A DNA stretch of 64,000 nt. It comes from Streptomyces zagrosensis. GTDB taxonomy: Bacteria; Actinomycetota; Actinomycetes; Streptomycetales; Streptomycetaceae. Shown here in pieces: positions 16,884-25,904 of the stretch; positions within the stretch are counted from its first letter, which is position 1; the number at the start of each line of letters is the position of its first letter. The stretch spans positions 248,001 to 312,000 of the forward strand of contig NZ_JACHJL010000002.1 of NCBI RefSeq assembly GCF_014203645.1, given 5' to 3'. The notes beneath the pieces are model-generated. The model saw only the letters and a program-made list of their open reading frames with translations. It was not told the DNA's origin and ran no database searches. The position numbers and the translations under genes are program-made.

Positions 16884-18517
16884 TGACACCCTTGCTCGAC
16901 TACGTACCCGACCCCGGCGAGCTGATCGAATTCCGCATACCGGATGCCGCGGTGGAGCGTGCCACGCACGCACCGGTGCACCCCGCGCCACCCTCGTACG
17001 TGCAGGAGAACCACATCCTGCGCAGACTCGCCAACGAGGCCGCGGGCCGCGAGCAGTCGCCCTGGCTCGGCATCGTCTTCGACCTGCCGGGTCGCATCGA
17101 CACCACCGCGATGGCCGGCGCCGTGGAGAAGTGGGTGCTGCGCCACGGCACGCTGCTGACCTGGTTCTCGCGTGCGGATTCCGTTCCTCATGGCGAACCT
17201 GTTCCGGACTCCGGCGCGCCGTTGGACAGCGGCTCCGTTCCCGGCAGCGGCAACGGCACCCGGCTGGTGCGGCATGCCGTGCCCGCTGAGCTCGTGTCCA
17301 TCGAGTCGGTACGGCATGGGGTGCGGGACTCCGCGCAGATCCTGGCGCATCTCACGGAGCGGTTCGCCGCTGACACCGATCCGATGCGGTGGCCGCCGTT
17401 CACGGCGGGGGCGGTGCTGCGCGCGGACGGTGCCGCGTCCACCGTGTACTTCGCGGTGGACCACGCCCACTCCGATGGCTTCTCGGTGCTGTTGGTCTTC
17501 AGCGAGTTGCGCGCCCTGTACGAGGCGGAGATCACCGGAGTGCCGGCCGCGCTGCCTGAGACCGGCAGCTATGTGGACGCCTGCACCCTGGATCGGGAGC
17601 GCGCCGCGCGCATCGAGGCGTCCTCACCGCAGGTACGCCAGTGGCTGGACTTCTTCCTCGCCGGACCGCCGCCGGGGTTCCCGCTGGACCTGGGCACGCA
17701 GCCGGGGCAGAGCTACCCCAGTGTTTCGGTCGAGTTGGACCTCCTCGACACGGCGCAGGCGCATGCGTTCGCCCAGGTGTGCAAGGCGCTCGGGTCCGGG
17801 TTCTCGGCGGGGCTGCTCACGGCGCTCGGCATCGTCGGGCATGAACTCGGTGGGCACGACACGTACCGCGGGCTGACCGTTGTGCACACCCGGGACGAGC
17901 GGCGCTGGCAGTTCACGCAGGGCTGGTTCATCAACCTGGTGCCCGTGCAGTTCCCCGTCGCGGCTGACGGCCGCGGTCTCGGCTTCGCCGAAGCGCTCGC
18001 CGGCGCGCAGCGCTCCTTCGACGCGGCGCGGACGCTGGCCACCGTGTCCCCGCTGCGGGTGGCCGAGTTGATACCCGGCGCGAGCTTGCAGTCCGACGCG
18101 GCCACGGTGCTGCCCATGACCTCGTACCTGGACCTGCGGCACGCGCCCGGGTCGCGGGACTGGGTGGAGGCGAACTGCAACGCCCTGGTCGGGCCCGGTC
18201 GCAGCAGCGAGGTGCCGATGTGGGTGAACCGGCTGTGGGACCGTACGTACCTCAAGACCCGCTACCCGGATACCCCGGCCGCCCGTACGCACGTCCCGCA
18301 GTTCCTGGAGCACCTGCGCGAGGTGTTGCGGGAGATCGCGCGGACGGGGACGTACGCGTACGGCGCCCGCCGCGATGTAGGGCAGGACGGCGGGCACGAT
18401 GGTGGCCCCGCGGTGCGGGAGACCCATCCGGTGGCGCAAGGGGTCTATCCGGTGGCGCCGGGCGGCGGTGTGGCCAGCTCCGATGGTGGGGTGCGGCTCC
18501 CGGTCGGGCGGGGGTGA
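16877..18517 (+). CDS. Free-standing condensation-domain protein 2
   Basis: A paralogue of the preceding gene: 546 residues from an ATG at 16877 with AAAGGAA upstream. It begins MLMTPLLDYVPDPGELIEF and has the C-domain core IVFDLPGRIDTTAMAGAVEKWV, the active-site motif as DHAHSDGFS, and the matched VVHTRDERRWQFTQGWF segment. The last ~65 residues are Gly/His/Asp-rich and variable. It is translationally coupled to gene 1 and followed 3 bp later by gene 3. The three are probably one operon acting in the same pathway. Confidence 0.8.
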   Translation: MLMTPLLDYVPDPGELIEFRIPDAAVERATHAPVHPAPPSYVQENHILRRLANEAAGREQSPWLGIVFDLPGRIDTTAMAGAVEKWVLRHGTLLTWFSRADSVPHGEPVPDSGAPLDSGSVPGSGNGTRLVRHAVPAELVSIESVRHGVRDSAQILAHLTERFAADTDPMRWPPFTAGAVLRADGAASTVYFAVDHAHSDGFSVLLVFSELRALYEAEITGVPAALPETGSYVDACTLDRERAARIEASSPQVRQWLDFFLAGPPPGFPLDLGTQPGQSYPSVSVELDLLDTAQAHAFAQVCKALGSGFSAGLLTALGIVGHELGGHDTYRGLTVVHTRDERRWQFTQGWFINLVPVQFPVAADGRGLGFAEALAGAQRSFDAARTLATVSPLRVAELIPGASLQSDAATVLPMTSYLDLRHAPGSRDWVEANCNALVGPGRSSEVPMWVNRLWDRTYLKTRYPDTPAARTHVPQFLEHLREVLREIARTGTYAYGARRDVGQDGGHDGGPAVRETHPVAQGVYPVAPGGGVASSDGGVRLPVGRG

Positions 18518-18520
18518 GCC

Positions 18521-19975
18521 ATGCGCGTCACGACGATGGACCGCTACCTCCCACCGCCGGGCCGCCTCGTGGAGTTCGCCCCAACCGAGGCCACCGCCAC
18601 CCGGGCGCGCACCGCGAGCGGCGAACGCGGCGACTTGTCCCCCGTCCCGCCCTCGTTCAACCAACGGTTCCACCTCGCCACGGCCGACCGCGATCCGGGC
18701 GGGCCACGGCACTGGCTCGGTTGCTCCTTCGAGCTGGCGGGTGCAGTTGACGAGCGGGCGCTGACGGCGGCGTTTACGTACTGGGTACGCCGCCACGAGG
18801 CGCTACGCAGCGGCTTTCGGGCGGCCGACGGTGGTGAGGTGTGGCGGCTGCTCGTACCCGCTGAGCAATACGAGCTGACGACCGTGGATCACGGCGAGTT
18901 CGGTTCCTCGTTGGCGCTGCGCGCTCGGCTTGCGGAGCGGCTGGCCGACCGCTGCCATCCGCTGGGCTGTCCGCCGTATCTGCTGACCGCCGTGGTGCGG
19001 CCCGGCTCAGCCACCGTCTTTTGCGGGTTCGACCACACCACCGCGGACGGGTACTCGCTCGCCCTCGTCGTGTCCGAACTTCCCGCACTCTACGAGGAGT
19101 TCGCCGCCGGTGGCACGCCGCGCGGGTTGCCTGACGTGGGCAGCTTCGTGGACTACTGCGCGCAGGAACAGGCCACGCTGGCGGGTCCGCCGCCGGGGCC
19201 TGACCATCCGTTGGTGCGGGGTTGGGGTGCGTACTTCGCCGCCTGTGCGGGTACGACGCCCGCCTTTCCGCTGGCTTTGGGGCTTGCGCCGGGTGAGCGG
19301 GCGGCACAGGGCACGGACGTACGGCAGGTACTCGATGGGCCCGCGGCCGACGCGTTTGAGACGCGGTGCGGCGCGGCGGGCGGCTCGGCGTTCACGGGTG
19401 CGCTCACCGCGTTCGCGCTGGCTGCGCGGCGGCTGGGGGCCGGCGATGTGCTGCGGATGTGCACGCCGCTGCACACACGCTATGAGGCCCGGTGGCGGCA
19501 TGCCATGGGCTGGTTCACGACCGTCGCCCCGCTCACGGTCGAGGTCCGTGGTGTGCCCGACGCCGTGGCGGGCGCCGCCCGCACCCGCGCCGCCTTCGCC
19601 TCCGGGCGAGCCCTGGCCGAACTGCCCATCGCCCAGGTTCTTCCGGCGCTCGGTGACGCGTTCCGGCGCGGCCGTGATGACGTGTTCATGGTGTCCTTCA
19701 TCGACTACCGACGCTTCCCCGGCGCCGACCGGCACACCGAGCTGCGGGCCCAGCACATCAGCAGTGTGACCACAGCGGACGACGCGCAGTTTTGGCTCTC
19801 CCGCACGCAGGACGGCCTCTTTCTCCGCTCCCGGTTCCCGGCCACGACCACCGCGCGGTCCGTGGTACTCGGTTTCGTGGCCGAGTTGGCAGCGGTGCTA
19901 CGCGAGAGCCTGCCTGCGGCCGGCTGGCCCCGGGTACGACCCTGCGGACGGCCCTGTGGTTGCCCTGGTGGATGA
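18521..19975 (+). CDS. Free-standing condensation-domain protein 3
   Basis: The third member of the tandem, 484 residues. The start at ATG 18521 begins MRVTTMDRYLPPPGRLVEF; an in-frame ATG at 18536 is equally possible and aligns better with the paralogues. The C-domain features recur: SFELAGAVDERALTAAFTYW, RRHEALRSGF, active-site DHTTADGYS and MCTPLHTRYEARWRHAMGWF. In all three paralogues the first His of HHxxxDG is Asp, so this is a shared subfamily trait rather than random decay. The LAL regulator downstream is the likely controller. Confidence 0.8.
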   Translation: MRVTTMDRYLPPPGRLVEFAPTEATATRARTASGERGDLSPVPPSFNQRFHLATADRDPGGPRHWLGCSFELAGAVDERALTAAFTYWVRRHEALRSGFRAADGGEVWRLLVPAEQYELTTVDHGEFGSSLALRARLAERLADRCHPLGCPPYLLTAVVRPGSATVFCGFDHTTADGYSLALVVSELPALYEEFAAGGTPRGLPDVGSFVDYCAQEQATLAGPPPGPDHPLVRGWGAYFAACAGTTPAFPLALGLAPGERAAQGTDVRQVLDGPAADAFETRCGAAGGSAFTGALTAFALAARRLGAGDVLRMCTPLHTRYEARWRHAMGWFTTVAPLTVEVRGVPDAVAGAARTRAAFASGRALAELPIAQVLPALGDAFRRGRDDVFMVSFIDYRRFPGADRHTELRAQHISSVTTADDAQFWLSRTQDGLFLRSRFPATTTARSVVLGFVAELAAVLRESLPAAGWPRVRPCGRPCGCPGG

Positions 19976-19978
19976 CCC

Positions 19979-20012
19979 CGTGAATGACGCCGTGAATGAC
20001 GCCGTGAATGAC
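19979..20012 (+). repeat. 12-bp tandem repeat (about three copies of CGTGAATGACGC)
   Basis: Three near-identical 12-bp units start just after the third condensation gene. The rest of 19976-20228 shows no gene and probably holds the regulator promoter. Confidence 0.7.
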
Positions 20013-20228
20013 CTGGGCATGGCCGATAGATGTGCGGGCCGTTGACGCCAAGGCAACTATGGCATGACCATGCAGAGAGCTCAGCTCTGTCGTCGCCCAT
20101 CCCACACCCACACTTCGGCTTTACGGCGCAGCGACGCGGAACCGCCGTGCGCCGCGAAGCCTCGGCACAACGCGGCAGCGGCGTGGTGAGGCCCGCGCTG
20201 TGGGGACCGCACGCTGTGAGGACCGTAC

Positions 20229-23200
20229 GTGGTGCACAGTGATTCCGTTACGCGGCACGATGTGGTGCTCGCGGCCCGGCGCCATCTCGCCGATGGTGGC
20301 AGCGTCGTCCTGTACGGGCCACGCGGTGCCGGCAAGTCCTACGTCCTGCGCGGCCTCGTCGATGGCGCCCGGGACCATGCCGGCAGCGTGTTGTGGGCCG
20401 AACCCGACCGTGCCGAGCGCGCGTTGTCGTACGCCACGCTCGCCGACCTCCTCGACCCGCTGCCCGATGACGCGTTGGCCGCGCTGCCCCCGCCGCAAAG
20501 GTCCGCGCTGCGCGCCGTGTTGCGGCGAGAAGAACCCGCGGCGGGCGGACCCGACCCGTTGGGGGTACGGCTCGGCCTGCTCGGCCTGCTCCGGGGGCTG
20601 ACCGCGCGAGGTCCGGTGCTGCTCGCGGTCGATGGGGCGCAGTACGTGGATGCCCCCAGCGCCGAGACGTTGGCGTTCGCCGCGCGACGTCTTGGCTCCA
20701 CCCGGGTACGCGCGATCGTGACCGAGACCGCGAGCGCCCATACCGGCCCGCGCTACGGCGCGGCCTGGTGCCCCGGCGCCGTACTCAGCCGGGAACTGCC
20801 CATCCCCGCCGCGCCCGAACTACGCGAGATGCTGGACCGCCACGCGGCGCGGAAACTGCCGTACTGGCTGGTGAGGAGGGTGCACGAGGCGTGTGACGGC
20901 GACCTTTTGGACGCCTTGGACATCGTGCGCATCCTCGACCGGAGTGACCACCTCCCCTCCCGCGACCAGCCGTTGCCGGTGCCAGAGCGGATCGGCGCGG
21001 CGGTCGCGGAGCGGCTTCGGCGGGTGGAGCCGGCCGGGCGGGGGCTGTTGCTGATGGCCTCGGCCGTGCGCCGGGCGGCGGTGGAACTTGAGGTGCTGCG
21101 CGGAGCGGCCCGTACGGTGATCACCGACCATGCCGCGCTGTTACCCGGCGCGGCGACCAGCCCGAGAGCCGGCACCGCAGCGGGTCCCAAACCCGTCCCC
21201 GGCGTACCGGATGTGCGCGGCCCCGCTCTCCCGTTCCCTCACGCCCACCCGGGCCCCACCGCGGCCGAGGCCACGGCCGAGGCTGCGTCCGAAACAACGG
21301 GTGCCACCGCCCGGTCCGCGGCGGCCACCTCGCCCGGGTCCGCGCTGGCCGCGGAGGCCACCTCGCACAGCGCGGCCGTGCTGTTGCCCGCCGCGCCCGA
21401 TGGGCTCGCCGACCGGGCGATCACGCAGGCCGTGGCCGCCGGCCTGCTCGTCGTCTCCGACGACGGCACCGCGGTGAGCTTCGCGCACCCGCTGTACGCC
21501 ACCGCCCTGTACGCCGAGGCGTCCGCCGCCGAACGGCGGGCGGCGCACGCGCGACTTGCCGCCGCGACGCTCGACGCCACCGAGCACGCCCGCCATCTGG
21601 CGCTCGCGGCCCCCGGCCCCGATGAGGCCGTGGCGGCGGCCCTGGCCTGCGCCGCCGAGCAGGCCCGCCGGCGCGGCGCCCCTGGCGACGCCGCGATGTT
21701 GGCCCGACTCGCCGCGCTCCGTACTCCCGCCGCGTATCCGGATCGGCGCTGCGAGCGGCTGCTCGGCGGCGCCGGACACGCGTACGCGGCTGCGGACTAC
21801 GAGCTCTGCCGCGAACTGGCCGAACTCGTCACCGCGGGGGCGCCCGCCCCGGCGCAGCACGTCCGCGCGTGCGTGCTGATCATCAGCGCGGCCAACCAGG
21901 CGCTGCACGACCTGGACGAGGTGTTCGCCGAGGCGTTCGCGCACGCCGGTGACGACCCCGGTGCCCGGGGGCGGCTGCACTATCTGCGGGCCGTCAAGGC
22001 ACACATCAGCGACGGCGATTCGGCCCTGGCATGGGCGGAAGGGGCGCGCGCCGCCGGGCTCGCCCAGCGCGGTGGCGACCGCTCCACCGAACTGCTCGCC
22101 CTCTCGCTCCAGGCGTTCGTGGGCACGCTCCAGGGCCGCCCCGACGCGGACAAGCCGCTGGTCCGCGCCCTCGCCAGGCCGCAGGACGCCGGGCCGACCG
22201 GCGGACATAACGGACCTCGGGCCATCAAGGCGCGGCTCGACTTCTTCGCCGACCGGCTCGCCGACGCGGGCGCCGAACTCGACCGACTCATACGGCGCGC
22301 GAAGGAGTCCGATGGCGCCGAGGAGACCCTGTTCCTGCTGTGCTCGTCCATCGACGTCGAGGTGCGGGCGGGTCGCTGCGGCAAGGCGTTGAGCTCCGCG
22401 CACGAGGCCCTGAGCCTGGCCCGCGCACTCGGCGCCGCCCTCGGGTCGGTCTGCTATTCGGCCGCTGTCGCCGAGGCCGCGGGCGGTGACCTGGAGCAGG
22501 CCGAGGCGTTGGCCCGCGAGAGTGTGCGCGTGGCGCGGAACGAGGGCGACCTCGTGTTCCTGCCGCTCGCCCTGTGTCTGCTGGGCCAGATCCAGTTGCG
22601 GTCGCGGGCACCGGTGGCCGCCGTGGAGTGCCTGAGCCAGGCGCGTACGATCGCGCACCGCCGCGCCATCGTCGATCCGGCGCCCGTGCCCTGGGCTGCG
22701 GACCTGGCCGAAGCGCTGGTCGCGGTGGGCGACCACGAGGGGGCGTGGGCGGTCGTACGCGAGGTGCGCGACACGGCGAATCGGCTCGGGCGCCGGGGCG
22801 TGTCCCTGTCACTGCTACGGGTGGATGCGCTACTGCGCGCGGAGTCCGCCGAGTTGCCGGGCGCGGCATCGCGGCTGCGCGAGGCCGCGGCCGGGCACCG
22901 CGAGTTGGGGCTGCCACTGGAGTACGGGCGCGATCTGCTCGCCCTCGGCGCCGTGGAGCGGCGGAGCCGGCACGCCACGGCAGCGCTCACCGCCTGGCGG
23001 GAGGCCGTCAGTGTCTTTCGCGCGGCCGATGCCTGGCCCTGGCTCGATCAGGCCAACGCCGAGTTGCACCGCGTCACGTGCGGCCGGGGTACGGCCAAGG
23101 ACGGGGCGGCGGGGCCGCGCCCGTACGCGGGAACAGGTGCGGGGGCGAACGCCGGCGCGGGTAGGGGCGTGAGCGCGGGGGCGCACATCGGCGCGAGTAC

Positions 23201-23522
23201 GGGCGCGGGCGCGGGGGCGGCTATCGGCGGGCATGCGGGCATCGGCGTGGGCATGGGGCACGGCGCGGGCGAGTGCACACCGCCCGCCACAGCACCGCCC
23301 GGGGTGGCGCTGTGGCGGGCGCTGACCCCCGCCGAACACCGGGTGGCGGAGATGGTCGGGGACGGTGCCACCAACCGGGAGATCGCAAGCCGGTTGTTCC
23401 TCTCGGCCAAGACGGTCGAGTCCACCTTGACCCGCGTCTACCGCAAGTTCGGCATCCGCTCCCGCGCCGAACTGATCCGACTGCGCCACGCCCCGGAACG
23501 GGCGAGCGACCCGACGAGCTAA
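20229..23522 (+). CDS. Large LuxR-family (LAL) ATP-binding transcriptional regulator
   Basis: At 1097 residues this has the size and layout of LAL regulators, which often activate biosynthetic clusters. The N-terminal AAA/NACHT-like ATPase has a Walker A, GPRGAGKS, near residue 38 and a Walker B-like GPVLLAVDGAQYVD near 130-145. A helical, TPR-like middle follows. Residues ~1035-1090 are a LuxR helix-turn-helix (LTPAEHRVAEMVGDG, EIASRLFLSAKTVESTLTRV). Before the HTH lies a Gly/Ala-rich spacer (GAGANAGAGRG). Codon 305 (21141-21143) is TTA, so translation may depend on bldA and rise during development. The condensation-domain operon upstream is the likely target. Confidence 0.9.
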   Translation: MVHSDSVTRHDVVLAARRHLADGGSVVLYGPRGAGKSYVLRGLVDGARDHAGSVLWAEPDRAERALSYATLADLLDPLPDDALAALPPPQRSALRAVLRREEPAAGGPDPLGVRLGLLGLLRGLTARGPVLLAVDGAQYVDAPSAETLAFAARRLGSTRVRAIVTETASAHTGPRYGAAWCPGAVLSRELPIPAAPELREMLDRHAARKLPYWLVRRVHEACDGDLLDALDIVRILDRSDHLPSRDQPLPVPERIGAAVAERLRRVEPAGRGLLLMASAVRRAAVELEVLRGAARTVITDHAALLPGAATSPRAGTAAGPKPVPGVPDVRGPALPFPHAHPGPTAAEATAEAASETTGATARSAAATSPGSALAAEATSHSAAVLLPAAPDGLADRAITQAVAAGLLVVSDDGTAVSFAHPLYATALYAEASAAERRAAHARLAAATLDATEHARHLALAAPGPDEAVAAALACAAEQARRRGAPGDAAMLARLAALRTPAAYPDRRCERLLGGAGHAYAAADYELCRELAELVTAGAPAPAQHVRACVLIISAANQALHDLDEVFAEAFAHAGDDPGARGRLHYLRAVKAHISDGDSALAWAEGARAAGLAQRGGDRSTELLALSLQAFVGTLQGRPDADKPLVRALARPQDAGPTGGHNGPRAIKARLDFFADRLADAGAELDRLIRRAKESDGAEETLFLLCSSIDVEVRAGRCGKALSSAHEALSLARALGAALGSVCYSAAVAEAAGGDLEQAEALARESVRVARNEGDLVFLPLALCLLGQIQLRSRAPVAAVECLSQARTIAHRRAIVDPAPVPWAADLAEALVAVGDHEGAWAVVREVRDTANRLGRRGVSLSLLRVDALLRAESAELPGAASRLREAAAGHRELGLPLEYGRDLLALGAVERRSRHATAALTAWREAVSVFRAADAWPWLDQANAELHRVTCGRGTAKDGAAGPRPYAGTGAGANAGAGRGVSAGAHIGASTGAGAGAAIGGHAGIGVGMGHGAGECTPPATAPPGVALWRALTPAEHRVAEMVGDGATNREIASRLFLSAKTVESTLTRVYRKFGIRSRAELIRLRHAPERASDPTS

Positions 23523-24101
23523 CCACTCGGCGCCCCCATATCGCCCGCATTCGCCTATACCGCCCGGCCGTTCTGGACATAGCGGGGCAATCGGTCGGGC
23601 TCGCGCGGGGGTGAGGGGGTTACCGGGAAACCCCCTGCTTTGGGGCCGGGGGGGTTCCGGGCCGCGCGGCGGCAGGACCAGCCTTTCCCCAGTCGGGCGG
23701 CGAGGCCACAACCGCTCGCGGCAGAGCCCCGCACACGCACCACATCCCGTACTCGCCCCACTCCCACGCCCCACGCACTCACCCAACCCTCAGCCCCACA
23801 AGCCCCCAGCTCAACAACGGTCACAGGCGTCACGAGCGCCACATTCCCACCGTCAGCGCACCCCCGCCCCGCCGTACGCACCCCATGCACACCCCGTACG
23901 TACCGCACCTCGCACCACCCTCACCGCGCGTTGCCCCCCGTGCACGCCTCGCGCCCCTGCTTCACCCCGTGCGTTCGGCCCGACCTCGTGACGTGTCCCT
24001 GGCCCACCTACCCCTGCTGTGCCCGGGTGTGGCCGCACTGCGACCGCCCACTTCCCCCTATGTCGCCCGGCGCTCAACCGCCGGGCGAGAAGGAGAACAC
24101 G
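23523..24101 (+). other. C-rich intergenic region before peptidase gene
   Basis: These ~580 bp show no supported gene. From about 23700 to 24050 the + strand is C-rich and G-poor, without coding periodicity. It probably contains Rho-dependent termination of the regulator gene and a promoter for the peptidase. Confidence 0.45.
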
Positions 24102-24812
24102 ATGATTCCGCGGAATCACTGGACGCCAACGGGTGCCGTAGACACCCCGGCGACACCGCCCGCCTCGGTCCCGATGAAAACGCGAAAGCGGTTGACCCTC
24201 GCGCTCGCCGGGGTCGCCGCAGCGGCCTGTCTGGCAGCACCGCTGTCGGGCACGGCCATCGCAGCGGCGCCTGCGGCCCCTGCGCCCGCAGCCGCCCCAG
24301 CCGCTGCCGATGCGTCGGCTCCCGCCGCCGGCGCATCGGCCCAACTCGCCTTCACCGAGCTGGTGCAGAGCCAGAACCAGTGGTGCTGGGCCGCCACGGG
24401 CCTGTCCATAGCCCGCTACCTCGGTTACGGCCAGAGCACCTCGCAGAACACCTTCTGCACCTACGCCCGCGGCCTACCCCCCACCTCCGCGTGCCCCAAC
24501 CGCCCCGGGCTCCTCACCGACGTGCAGCGCTCGTGGTCCAAGCTCGGCATGAGCGTGGGCCGCACCACCGGCGTGCTGCCCTTCGCGTCGGTGCAGCAGA
24601 CGATCAACGCCAACTCGCCGGTCGAGACGGGCATCTACTGGACCTCGGGCGGCGGACACGCGCAGGTCCTGTACGGGTTCGACGCCAACCGCAGCACGCT
24701 GATGTACGCCGACCCCTGGCCCAGCAGCCCCCGCTACGGCGAGATGAACTACAACACCTACGTCCGCAACAACCAGTTCCGCTGGGCCGAGTCGCTGTAC
24801 GGGGAGAAGTGA
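24102..24812 (+). CDS. Secreted papain-like / C39-like cysteine peptidase
   Basis: A secreted cysteine peptidase of the papain-like AvrRpt2/C39 type, 236 residues. AGAAGGAG lies just before the ATG at 24102. A twin-basic n-region (MKTRKR) and hydrophobic LTLALAGVAAAACLAA form the signal peptide, then an Ala/Pro linker. The catalytic Cys is in QSQNQWCWAATGLS, the His in SGGGHAQVLYGFD, and Asp/Asn may be in the YADPWPSS segment. It lies 6 bp before the next gene, so the two are probably translated as a pair. The natural substrate is not known. Confidence 0.85.
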   Translation: MIPRNHWTPTGAVDTPATPPASVPMKTRKRLTLALAGVAAAACLAAPLSGTAIAAAPAAPAPAAAPAAADASAPAAGASAQLAFTELVQSQNQWCWAATGLSIARYLGYGQSTSQNTFCTYARGLPPTSACPNRPGLLTDVQRSWSKLGMSVGRTTGVLPFASVQQTINANSPVETGIYWTSGGGHAQVLYGFDANRSTLMYADPWPSSPRYGEMNYNTYVRNNQFRWAESLYGEK

Positions 24813-24817
24813 GCGCG

Positions 24818-25780
24818 ATGACGGACATGAATCGATCCCGCCTGCACGCCTCCCGTAACCGCAACGGCAGCGGCTCACCCACCCTGCGCGGGCTCGGCGG
24901 TGCCTCGCTGGTCGCAGGCGTCGGCGCCCTCGTCCTCCTGGCGCCCACCTCGGCCATGGCCAACGACGCCGCGCAGCCGGACGCGCCCAGTTCGGTGTCC
25001 GCGGCCGACCGCACCGCCGCCGCGAAGACCCTGACCAGCCAGGACACCACCGACCGCATCGCGTCCTTCTTCGTGCGCCTCGAACAGCGCGAGAACGGGA
25101 AGAAGGGCACCACCGTGGACTCCACGGTGACGCGCAGCGAAGCGGCCAAGCAGGCGCCGCGCGTGGTGGGTTCGACGGTTCCCGTCTACTCGCTGAACCC
25201 CGACTTCGTGCGGGGCAACAGCTCCGCTTCGGTGCCGGTCGCGGAGTTCGCGTACCTGGCGTCCGAGGCCAGGTCCGCTTCCGGCGAAGCGGCGACGGTG
25301 TGGACCGTACGGGACGCGAAGACGCAGGCGTGGAGCGTCGCCAACGTCATATCCGGTACGGACGAGGTCAGCTTCGGTCGCAAGACCGCCGGTGACCTGG
25401 TCTTCACCGAGCCGCAGATAGCCGCCTGGTACGCGGTGGACGGCAGCCGGGTGCTGCCGCTCAACAAGTCCGCGCGGGATGCGGTCGGCGCGAAGGGCGT
25501 CACCGTCGCGGCGTACCAGGAGCGCGTCCACGACCGGTACGCCGACAAGCTGCCCGGCTCGGCATACCAGCGCTCCGGCAAGCTTGGCGGCATCGCACCG
25601 CAGGACGCGGCGCCCGCCGCCGAAGCAGACAAGACCACCACCACCGCATCGGCTCCCGGGTCTGACTCCTCCACCATGTCCGGCTCCGCGATCACCGCCA
25701 CCGGCGTTGCGGGCAGCGCGCTACTCCTCGGCGCGGGAACGGTCGTGCTCCGCATCCGCCGCCGCAGCCAGGCGCTCTAA
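24818..25780 (+). CDS. Secreted, C-terminally membrane-anchored protein, partner of the peptidase
   Basis: I do not recognise a named family. The 320-residue protein has a signal peptide (ASLVAGVGALVLLAPTSAMA), an extracellular domain of about 220 residues (contains VPVYSLNPDFVRG, WSVANVISGTDEVSFGR and VTVAAYQERVHDRYADK), and a C-terminal hydrophobic helix followed by RIRRRSQAL. There is no LPXTG sortase motif, so the C-terminus is probably a plain membrane anchor. It follows the cysteine peptidase by 6 bp, which suggests it is its substrate, inhibitor or anchor. Which one cannot be told from the sequence. Confidence 0.7.
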   Translation: MTDMNRSRLHASRNRNGSGSPTLRGLGGASLVAGVGALVLLAPTSAMANDAAQPDAPSSVSAADRTAAAKTLTSQDTTDRIASFFVRLEQRENGKKGTTVDSTVTRSEAAKQAPRVVGSTVPVYSLNPDFVRGNSSASVPVAEFAYLASEARSASGEAATVWTVRDAKTQAWSVANVISGTDEVSFGRKTAGDLVFTEPQIAAWYAVDGSRVLPLNKSARDAVGAKGVTVAAYQERVHDRYADKLPGSAYQRSGKLGGIAPQDAAPAAEADKTTTTASAPGSDSSTMSGSAITATGVAGSALLLGAGTVVLRIRRRSQAL

Positions 25781-25843
25781 CCGCGTCGGCCCCACCCGCA
25801 CCATTCCGGCCGATGTCACTCCGGTTCGGCCGGCGCTTCCCCC

Positions 25844-25882
25844 GCCACCGTCCCCGCCGCCCCCACGGCGGGGACGGTGGCG
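25844..25882 (+). terminator. Bidirectional hairpin terminator
   Basis: A perfect 17-bp stem (arms 25844-25860 and 25866-25882) with a 5-nt loop lies between two convergent genes. Confidence 0.9.
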
Positions 25883-25904
25883 GTTTGCCGTCCTGCGCCG
25901 GGGG

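Noticed and set aside
21141..22736. Large - strand frame opposite the LAL regulator
   Set aside because: It is the antisense shadow of a clear ATPase/LuxR protein; no start signal or family motif.
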